In this document: positions 55,301-64,000 of the stretch, in pieces | Layout: every line of letters starts with the position of its first letter | Numbering within the stretch: the first letter of the stretch is position 1 | NCBI RefSeq assembly: GCF_030936135.1 | Contig: NC_082610.1 | Span: forward strand, 22,250,221 to 22,314,220 | Reading direction: 5' to 3' | Source: Gavia stellata | Taxonomy: Eukaryota; Chordata; Aves; Gaviiformes; Gaviidae | Length of the DNA stretch: 64,000 nucleotides | Notes under the pieces: generated by a model | Told to the model about the DNA's origin: nothing | Database searches by the model: none | The model's input: the letters and a program-made list of their open reading frames with translations, nothing else | Translations under genes and position numbers: made by a program

Positions 55301-58300
55301 CTTCTCCCAGGAGCCAGGGGCAGAGCTGCCCAGCTGCTGGCTCAGCTCCTGGCTCAGGCCCATGGTCCAGGCCCTGTCCTCGATGGGCTCCAGCGACGCT
55401 CGCAGGAACTGTGGGGAACAGAGAGGAAGCGAGTGTTCCCCTGCCCTTGGCCAGGATCCTTTCTACGCTCGCATGTCCCGGGACACTGCTGGGGGGAGCT
55501 ACTGGGAATGGCAGACTCTTCCCCTGCCCCACCCAGCCCTCTTTTCACCAGCCTCCCTCTTCCCCTAACACCTCAGGCGAGAGCCCCCCGGCATGCCAGA
55601 CATAGAGGAGGAGGCAGTGCTAAGGCGTGTGCCACAGCGATAGAGGGCATTAGCCATCAGCCGTGGCACGTGCGCAGACAGCAGCTCCTCTGAGCGGGCA
55701 GGCACCTACTGTGGGGGGAGGCACAGGGCACTCAGGAGGTGCCCCCACCTCCTGCTGCCTACACAGGCAGCCCCGAGCTTCCTCCCACAACTTTGTCTGT
55801 TCCCTCTTCTCCCCCTCTATTTGTGACACCCCCCAAGGAAGCTGTACCTTGAGCACACAATGCTCCCACTCTGCAGAGTCCAGGGACCTCTCGGTTTTCC
55901 CTAGAAAGCAAGAGGAAGCAAAAGCCCTTGCTGCTATTTAAGCTCACACCAAAGACGAGCCCTGTGGTCTCCTCTGCGGTCAGACCTCCCACCATTCCCA
56001 GGCCATCACACTAGAAAGGGCCTACAAGTACCTACACCAAAGCCCTTGTGAGGCCAAAGACACAGGAGGGATCCCAGGAACATTTGTCAGGGCCACTGAT
56101 TCAAGCTGGGCAAGGACGTGCTGTCCACAACAGATCCCCACTGCTTGACTGCAGCTCCCAGAACAACTCCGACCATTGTGTGCCAGCGTGCATTGGCAAC
56201 ACACATTTTCTCCTTAATGACCCACCACTTTCTGCCCATTTGCAGCTTTTCTCCCAGGCTATTGCCAAGGACGGCTGCTGCAAACCTGGCCTGGCCTGGC
56301 AACTTGGTTCTCCAAAGCCAGGGGCTGCACCCCCTCCAGGAGCACCAGTCCTGTCCCTCCCCCAAACACCGTCCCGGCCAGGATATGGGGGTGCTGCCAA
56401 GACCTGCCCTCCAAAAGGACATCAACACCCCATCCATCCCCTGGGCCAAATCGACACTGGGGGACGGCTGCCCCCAGCCTCAGCTTTGGCTCCCTGGAAG
56501 GGGAAAGGCTGCAGAGCAAGTGCTGGGGAACTGGGGACAATTCTCCTCCATCACGCTGGGAAGCTGCATTTTCCTGCTCCCCTTCCCTCCCCCCAGCCTC
56601 TCCCTCCCCATCCGCACTTTACCTTCCAAGTACTGCAGCAGGAGGGGGATCTCGGTCGCCCACACCACCCCCAAGGCTCGGTGTATCCTGCCATGCAGGG
56701 CCTGCAGCAGCTGCAAGGCAGCAACGGCACGTTCGCCGCTCTTGTGAGGAGCTGCTGCCACCACCTAGGCGAGGGCAGGAGAGAAGGGTCACTCCTGCCA
56801 CCAGAGCTGCAGTTTTTCCCGGGAGGGAGGGAGGGATGGAGGGATGGAGGGAGCTCGATGCCGCTCCTGCACCCGGGGTGCTGCTAGCCCCAAGAAAGGA
56901 GTGGGATACCCAACGGGCCCAGGCAGTCTCAGGCACACTGCCTCCTCCTTGGGGGATCCCGGCACTGGCCTCAACAGCATCTCTGCCCTGGGCTCCCCCA
57001 CCACCCCTGGCCAGAAAAGCTCTTTCCCCCGGGCCCCACTACTCACCAGCAGTCGAGCCAGCAGGGCCTGGGGAGCCGGCAGCCGGGCTGTGGGGAGGAA
57101 GAAAGGCTGGGTGAGCCAACGAGCCCCGGCCATGCCGTGCCCATCGCGCCTCCGATGCCCCGCACAGGGCTGAGGGCTGAGAGCAGCTGTGCTGCCACGG
57201 CATTGACCCGGGAGAAATCCCTAGGGCTGCCCAGCACGGGATGAAGGCAGCTCCAGCATGGCCAGGAACAAGCCCCAGCTCGCCAGGAGAGTGCTGCGAG
57301 CAGGAGAGGCAGGCCTCTGCGCTGGGCAAGGGGCAATGCAGGGCAGAGCCCCTCGTGCCCAGCAGCAGAGCCTGGCTCCGCCCTTTGGTTCTCCCAGGCT
57401 TCTGCTGTGGGCTGGCAGGATGCATGTAGACACAGACTGGCCAAGCCCCTGGCTGAACCCATTAGCTTCTACCTCGCTCCTGGGAGTCCACGGCGTCAGG
57501 CTCCTCCTCGTCTTCTTCACACCCTGCACTCTCCCGTCTCTCAACTAGGGCTCGGAGACAGCGGGAGAGCGGGATCAGCATGCCGCTGTACTGGGCTGGC
57601 ACCACATACTGCAGCAGCCTCGGCCACAGGAGCTGCAGAGAAGAACCGGACAATTCACCACATCAGCATTTCTATTCAGCTCAAAGACAAAAGTGACAGT
57701 CTGCTTTTCCCTGAGCCTTGTGTGCTTCAGCACATGTGAGGGGAGAGGTTCACAGCATGGGGAAGCACGAAGAAAAATGTCCTGAAGGCAAGAAGCGGCC
57801 ACAGCAGCAGGGCACAGGGCGACTTACTTTGGTCATCCCTCTCAGAGAGACGTCCAGCGAGCCCAGGATGTCCACACACAGGGCTCGAAGAGCTCCTTCC
57901 TCCGGTGTTACCCAGGCAAAAAGGCCTCCTGCCACCTGTAAGACAGAGTTGGCAAAACCCATGTTACTCTCAGCTCCTGACCGACAAGGCTCAGGCATGG
58001 CCTCACCAGTGCTCCTGCGCCAACCTCCCAGGAGCACTGACCTCCAGGAGGAGGACAAGAATGGCCAGACCCAGCTCAGGAACCACTTCCCAGACCCTGG
58101 GAAGGACTAGGAAGCCTGGGAGCAGAAAGAGACACTGCTTGTCTGCACGGTCCCCCAGGGCCCAAATGCTGCTGTCGTGCCATGGTGAGGAACGTGCCCT
58201 TCAGCAGGGCTGTGCTCGATGCCAGCCCTGGCAGCAGCACACCCAGCCCGACAGATGTGGAGGAGAACCTGGCTCTTTCCTTTGCCCTGCTCCCAAAGCA

Positions 58301-61300
58301 GAGCCTCCCCGAGCCCTGGAGCAAAGCAACACCCACAGATCCCCTGGTTGGAGGGAGGCTCTAGCCAGAGGGAAGATCCTCAGCAAGTCAGCAAAAGGCT
58401 CAGCCATGCCCATCCTTCATCTCCTGGGCACCCAGCTGGAAACACTCACCAAAGGGACTGCCAGACGGCCTGTCCCCTTGCCAGAAGGGATGCGGGTCCC
58501 CAGACTGCTATTGGATGGGCAGGGCATGCTTTGGAGGGCCAGAGTATGAGACCACCACAGAAAGATCCTCTAGCCAGGCCCATCTGGCTGCAGTGGCTGT
58601 GTTTTGCTGATTGTCTGTGAGCACTTAAGGATGGAGGATGTCCTGTCCCTAGAAGACCCCTCCCTTTGCAAGGCAGCTTTGCTGAAGGTGTCTGTGGGCA
58701 CAGCTCAGGCTGTGGGGTGCGCAGGCAGACCCACAGTCCCAGGTGGCACGCCCGGGTGCAAACCCTCATCATTCACTGACGTCTCCACCAACATCAGCAC
58801 ACACACACACGAGGAACAGCCATTTGCAGGTCATTCCAATGGCAGCGCCGGCACTGATGGCCCTGCAGCGTGGAGCTCTCCATGCTCAAGGATGCCTGCA
58901 GGAGCTCTCAGCACAGGCCAGGCACTGCTGGAAGCCCCAGGTGTCCCACTCTGCCCTTACCAGTCTGCCTGAGGTCCGGCTGAACTCGCTGAAGATGTGC
59001 CCCACCACATCCCATGCCCAGCAGCTCTGGGAGCCGGAGCTGAGCAGCTCCCGGATGAACTCCAGAACTGCCCTCCGCACCTGCCAGGGGAGAGCGTGGT
59101 TACGGTCCTCCTGTTCAAAACCCAAAGGGAAGCCGCCTTTGCTTGGGGGCAGCCTTTGTGGCTCGCGGAGAGATGACAAGCGCACGGCAGAAGCTTTCGC
59201 TCCTGCCATCAGGGCTGGGCTTTAGCACCAGGCTGGACGGGCATTTGCCCCACAGAGCACAGCGACCTCCCCGCTCCACTCTGCCAGCTCTCCCCGGGGA
59301 GGAGCCATCACCCACTGCCTGGGCAATGCGCTGGCACTTCCCCAGGCACCCCAGCTCTGCCCTGAGGGAAAGGCTTCCTCTGCCTCCCCTGGTGGCACTG
59401 TCCCTTCCCAAAGCAGCTCACCTGGGCACTGGGGTCGTTGCACACTGACCCCATGGCCTCCATCACCTGGGGCAGCTTCTCTCTCACTGCAGGTGCTGGA
59501 AGAGATATGGAGAGGTGTGCATTGAGGCAGAGCCCCAATGGCAGAAGCTTCCAAGTTTTTCGCACACCAACGGGACAGAAAAGGGGGGCCTGACTCTGAC
59601 TTCACAGGAGGCAGCGGCATAGCCAGAGCGACTCCATTTCTAGAGGCACAGCTGTTTTATAGGGACTGAAAGCTATGGTAATATGGTAACACAGAGCACG
59701 TGAGAAATGACTTGGGTACAAGCAGCTCCTGTGCACCAGCCCACCCGCCCACCCACCAGCCTGCCCGTGTTACTGAGCTTGGAGCATCATCCCTGGTGTG
59801 CCACCATTTCTAACTGCCGGGGGAGAGCTCGAGCCCTGTCGCAGGGCGTCAGCTCGGCTGGGGGACCCGCTCTTTGCAGCTCCTTTTGGGTGCAGGTGCA
59901 CCGCTTTCAGCCCGTTCCTGCTCTCAGCCCAGCAGCCCCAACCCCTGCCTTCTGTCCCTGCCCATGGCACTGACCGTCAGAGTGGGCCAGCGCTCCCAGC
60001 AGGCCCAGGGCTGCCACGCGACCGGCCTTGCTCCCACTGCTCTCCGGGGAGTGCAGAAACATGCCCGTCTCCTCAGGGCATATTCGTGCTGCAGGGAAGA
60101 AATCGCATTCTGCACTAGCAGGCAGCTGCCTCTGACTGCCGAGGACAGGGAGAGAGCCGCCACAGCACGACGGGGGATCGCCCAGTCTCCTCTCCTTACC
60201 CTGCAGCGCGATGCAGCGGGGAAGTTCTGCCTTAGGGGCCAGGCCAGGCTCTTTGGTCACGTCAGGGAGCTGTGGGAACAAGGTCTGTTTTAAAGAAATC
60301 TGCATCAGCATTGAGGGGGACTGAAAAGAAAGGGTGCTCTCTGCCCTCCTCTCCCAGAGTCCTGCTGCGACTTGGCTGAGAGGGAAATCACTGTGGGAAC
60401 AGGGCTGCCCCTCAGGCCCATTCCGAACAGCCAGGATCAGGCCTCCTGCAGCCTTAAGAACCTACGTGGCACCTGTCTCACAAATCCTGGCGTGTTCCTG
60501 GCCTGCAGGAAGGTCTGTGAGACAACGGGGGAGGAAGAGGAGGCTAAAGCTACCTAAAGGCACATCTGGGAGAAGGGGAGTCCCTAACACCAGCTCCCAG
60601 GGAAAACCACAAACCCTCCTGGATGGGGCTTCTTGTTTGCCCTCCCCTCAGAGCAGCATCGGCAGGGTCTCTTTCCTCTGAACAGAGCCCGCTGTTGACC
60701 ACTCCGTTTCCCGGCACTTCCCACTCATCAGACCTCAGCCCTCACTGGACGGGACTGGACACAGCCCTGGGCATTAGGGCAAAGCTCTTCCCACACACAG
60801 AGCCCTACAGAGATGGCAATGCCTCCCTTCCTGAGAAGACAAGCCCCGGGGACCCTTGCCTCCCTTCTGGCCCCTCCCCTCTTTTCTCTTTTCTTGCCCA
60901 AAGAGCACGTGGAAGTCTCAGGCCTCCTCTGCTCTCCCCCTCCCTGTTCCTTCTCTAAGGCCTTCCCAGCTCCTCCTGGCACCCCACAGCTCCCCAGTGC
61001 CTCGTGGCACTCGCGCAGACCCACCCCAGCAGCCACGCCGGGCCCTGCGCAACACCTCACCTTGTTGACCCGGGAGGTGTCTCGGACCTCCTGAGATTGG
61101 TGCAGCAGCCAGAGGAGCTGCTCCCAGGCATGCTCGCGGTGCTGCTCCTCACGCAGCAGGACCTCCATCATGGCAGCCACCGCCCTGAGCACAGCCTGCT
61201 TGTCCTGAAGAGGGAAGGGAGAGGCTCTGCTTGGAGGGCTGAAGGTCTGCCTAGCACTCAGCATCGCCTGCACACCAGTCTGCCCTTCCCACTGGGAGGG

Positions 61301-63555
61301 GTTTCCCTTCCCCTTCTGCCCTGCAGCAGAAGGGCTCACTCCAGAGGAGAGAGAGCAGTTCCCCACGCTCGCACCCCAGCCCTCCCTGCAGAAAGGCCCC
61401 AGGACTCGGCTGCTTCCTGCCAGAGAGCCTCCAGCCCCAGGCACAGTGACAGCAGGCTCCCGGCCTGGGATGCTTTCTCATTCAGACCGCTCCCTCCCCT
61501 CACCCCTCTGCTCGCACCCCACCAGCCACAGACAGACCCACCAACGTGGACATCCCCGCTGTGGCCCCAGGCGTGGAAAGCAGCACTTCTTACCTCTTCT
61601 TCCTCGCAGCCCAGCCAATTTACCAGCGCGTAACGGAAGACTGGGTAAATGTCTTCACAGAGCTGTGCTTCCCCGTTGCGAGGGAAGGGGCATTGCTCCC
61701 GGCTGCTGAAGTATGTGTTGACCCCTTTTGACCATTGCTCCAGAACTGCACCAGGAGAAAGGGAAGGGCAGCACAGTGAGAGTCTGCAGCAGGGACGGTA
61801 CCTTGCACCCTCACCCAAGCCTGCTCTAAGGACAGTCCCAGGCTCGGCAGGGCTCAGCCCAGGACCAGATCTGCATCTGAGGCCAAGCTGTGCCCTTGAG
61901 GTGTCTGGTTTCAAACACCCCACTGTTTCTCTCCTCCTCCCCATCCTTTTCCTCCTCAATGGCCTGTTCCCCTCCAGTATTTCCCAGGGGAAACAGGGGA
62001 ACAGAAGCCATGGGAAGGGACCCAGGAGTTCCCCTGTGCAGCACCGTTGCGTCCTGCCCACAGAAACCTCCAGGGCTTCTCCCGCTCCTTCTGCACACTC
62101 ACAGCGGTTTGGGATTCCCAAAGGCCTGACCTCGCTGTGGGCTGACTCCTGCCATGTTCCCTCTGAGATCACATGGAGGCATCAACGGCCACCCCAGCCC
62201 CTGACCCTGGGACCCCAGCTAAGGAGCCGACACTCACCACTGCAGACGGCGCGCAGGATCCGGCCACTCCCCACCTGGCTCAGCATGGCACGCAGGGCAA
62301 GCAGCATCATTCCCACGAAGGGGATGCACCGCAGGGCTGCAGAGAAGGCAGGGACAGAGGGACCGAGAGGGTCAGTGAGAGACACGGGAGACCAGGGTCG
62401 ATCCCTGGCAAGGCTGGGGCTGCTGGGCCATGCGGGACATGCCAGAGGGTGTGGGGAGGGCTGCCTTCCCCAAGGGGGACACAGGAAAGCCCTTTAGGGA
62501 AATGGGGAGGACAGTGCGGGGCAGAAACCCTGCGGGTTTGTCTCCAGTGGGTTCCCACCCTCCAGGAACCAGGACTGGGCTAGTAAGGCAGAGCTGCCGG
62601 CCAGCCCTGGCACAGAGCAAGGAGGCATGGCGACTTCATAGTCCCCCAGTTCAACACAGAGCCTTCAGGAAGGGGGAGGGTGCTTTCTCCCCGTTATCTC
62701 AGACCCCTACCCAAACCAAGAGGCCCAGGGTGCCGTACCGTAGCTGCGGGCCATTTTGCCCAAGGTGAGGAGCACGATCTCATCAGGGACCTTCCCCATG
62801 GCCTTCAGGTGGCTCTGGAGCTCAGACATGACAAAGTGGAAGCGGGAGCGGGCCAGAGTCACCAGGACGTCGCTAGCAGCCATCTTCACATCATCTGTCA
62901 CACCCTGAAAAAGTGCCACAAGTTAAACACTCCCGAGAAAAAGGCTGAGGCACTCGGACAGGCTGAACGCCCCTATCTCCCCTGCAAGACCCCACGGGGC
63001 AGTTCGCTCAGGCCGGGTGCCTGCTGCCTCTTGTACCCTGGGGTAGGCGAGCAGCTCCCCGGTGAGACGAGGGAGGCTTTTCCCTAGCACAGCCCTGTGC
63101 TGCTGCCTTCTCTCCCTCTCTGCAGAGATGCCAGGAACAAACTGTCACAGACTCAAGGACCCCCTGGGGCCTCTCCACGGGGCTGCTGGGTTCCCAGGGC
63201 TGTTCCTCAAGTGAGCTTGAACCCAGCTCTCGCTCAGTTAGAAACAGCCCCGCGTCCACCTCTCTGCACTACTCTCTGCATCTCCTCTTCAAATTCCCTA
63301 TAAGGAGGAGTCCCCTTCGGACCTCCACTGGGTCTGAATAGTTGAGGAACATCTCTGTGCTGCTCTGGATTTCCCCAAAAACCAGGGCCAGAGGCAGGCT
63401 GCTTTGGCGGCCTTGAAAGAGAACAAGCTCACCTGGGCTGCTCGCATGTCACTGGACACCTCTGCTATCAGGCGGTTCACGACACCGCTCTGCAAACTGC
63501 CATCGTCTCCTTGCAGGAAGCTCTCCAGCTCCCGGTATGTCTCCACTCGGTCACC
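46771..63555 (-). CDS. MROH2B-like: Maestro heat-like repeat (MROH) family protein, 5' incomplete
   Basis: Thirty-one consecutive exons from 63,555 to 47,024 have GT-AG sites and join in phase with no stop: 3741 bp, 1247 codons. The protein is leucine-rich and all-helical in character, a string of HEAT-type repeats. The ordered markers are typical of avian MROH2B-like proteins: DDVKMAASDVLVTLARS, SKGVNTYFSSREQCPFPR, REEQHREHAWEQLLWLLHQ, AWDVVGHIFSEFSR, KEQLLTRVDKEIVGNILRL and CRKEIVQE. Family members are large scaffold-like proteins of poorly known function, several germline-expressed. The start exon is missing; nothing convincing lies at 63,600-64,000. The final exon (acceptor at 46,869, sequence from 46,868) enters out of frame, giving TGA at 46,860-46,862 after two codons. 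Another frame of it stays open to TAA 46,771-46,773. The assignment to MROH2B rather than another MROH member is tentative. Confidence 0.88.
52440..57087 (-). CDS. MROH2B-like: MROH gene, exon block 2 (exons 12-21)
   Basis: Exons: 57,047-57,087; 56,623-56,764; 55,848-55,900; 55,301-55,408; 54,975-55,094; 54,667-54,789; 53,678-53,839; 53,322-53,444; 52,936-53,003; 52,440-52,575. They read from ARLPAPQALLARLL through GERAVAALQLLQALHGR, LSQELSQQLGSSAPGSWEK, ALGTVLAACQDLRHVQGQVL and LVQSITEVSCAIQAVGDCG to KLLSVCCQTVLSCPSEDQMK. Two micro-exons of 41 and 53 bp are included; their phases (1/0) make them necessary to keep the frame. Introns are mostly 100-600 bp and GC-rich. Confidence 0.8.
57473..63555 (-). 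CDS. MROH2B-like: MROH gene, exon block 1 (first 11 exons seen)
   Basis: Exons on the minus strand in order: 63,433-63,555; 62,739-62,904; 62,238-62,336; 61,594-61,745; 61,061-61,204; 60,200-60,269; 59,975-60,088; 59,422-59,495; 58,961-59,080; 57,828-57,935; 57,473-57,632. They encode the segment from GDRVETYRELESFLQGDD to ALVERRESAGCEEDEEEPD, including an acidic loop at its end. Relatives, as I remember them, carry about 30 more residues between the exons at 61,061 and 60,269. That piece was not found, yet the phases still match, so an in-frame exon may be lost. The about 1-kb intron between 58,961 and 57,935 has a (CA)n run near 58,800. Confidence 0.8.
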
Positions 63556-64000
63556 CTGGGGACAGACCACACATGGGAGTGATGCGACTTGCTTTGCCCT
63601 CGTTGCCAGGGACCCACGAGAGAGACCTACTGCCCCCCAAATCATCTCTCTGCCATGGGCACGAGGTACGAGCTGCAGGCATCGGTCAGGACAGCCATGG
63701 GGAATGGCAAGATCTTCCACGGCACCTCTGACACTACCAGAGAGCCAGACAGGGAGGTTGATTCCACCAGGGTAAAAGGCCATGCGGGAGCCTAGGAAGT
63801 TGTTCCTGAGGATGGGGGATGGTGGAGGTCAGACGGACAGTGCCAGGCGAGGAAGGGGAAGATGTGGGAATGAGACCAGTCCCTGAGGAGGGGGAGCCAT
63901 GAACTCCCTGCACCTTGGGGCACAGTGTCGCTCCCCTCGCACAGGCAGGAGCCCAGGCGCTGGGACAGTTCTGGAACCAAAGCTAAGGTGGGGCCTTGAG

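Noticed and set aside
63600..64000. First exon of the MROH gene
   Set aside because: A minus ATG at 63,783 opens a frame, but no donor gives a phase-0 join to the exon at 63,555 with MROH-like sequence.

Overview
The window looks like bird nuclear DNA. Three lines of evidence support this: CR1 LINE 3' ends with avian-type reverse transcriptase tails, several related gammaretrovirus-like endogenous retrovirus (ERV) relics, and a many-exon maestro heat-like repeat (MROH) gene with the short GC-rich introns common on avian microchromosomes. The species cannot be fixed from the sequence.

Layout. (1) 1-12,241 is an ERV-rich block. Bases 1-1588 and 10,660-12,241 are near-identical copies of a minus-strand gag/leader/LTR segment, so about 10.65 kb of DNA appears to be tandemly duplicated. 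Between the copies lie plus-strand pol and env relics with LTRs, a CR1 fragment, and a compact pair of unrecognised proline-rich plus-strand genes. The first is a clean three-exon, 732-codon gene (5609-7970) with five tandem 42-48-residue repeats. The second (8146-9256) is broken by two apparent one-base shifts. (2) 12,242-30,990 is AT-richer intronic or intergenic DNA with a degenerate tandem repeat (16.8-18.9 kb). It also carries three exons of a syntabulin (SYBU) copy (26,775-30,094) that has lost its downstream exons within this window. (3) 30,991-31,720 is a CR1. It is followed by eight units of a 146-bp minisatellite (31,861-32,965), then about 4.5 kb of strand-asymmetric GAGGA/CTCCTGAGG repeat with higher-order structure, and then a CpG island holding (CCCCGT)n and an AT-rich palindromic block (37.5-38.0 kb). 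(4) 38-46.7 kb holds an LTR relic, a second decayed gammaretroviral relic and unassigned DNA. (5) 46,762-63,555 on the minus strand is an MROH-family gene. Thirty-one exons splice in phase with no stop (3741 bp, 1247 codons), followed by a terminal exon that is out of frame and a poly(A) signal. Its 5' exons lie beyond the right edge or are not recognised.

There is no operon-like functional coupling between these genes. The common themes are local duplication, tandem-repeat growth and retroelement insertion around a few host genes. All splice sites were read by eye and no database search was run.
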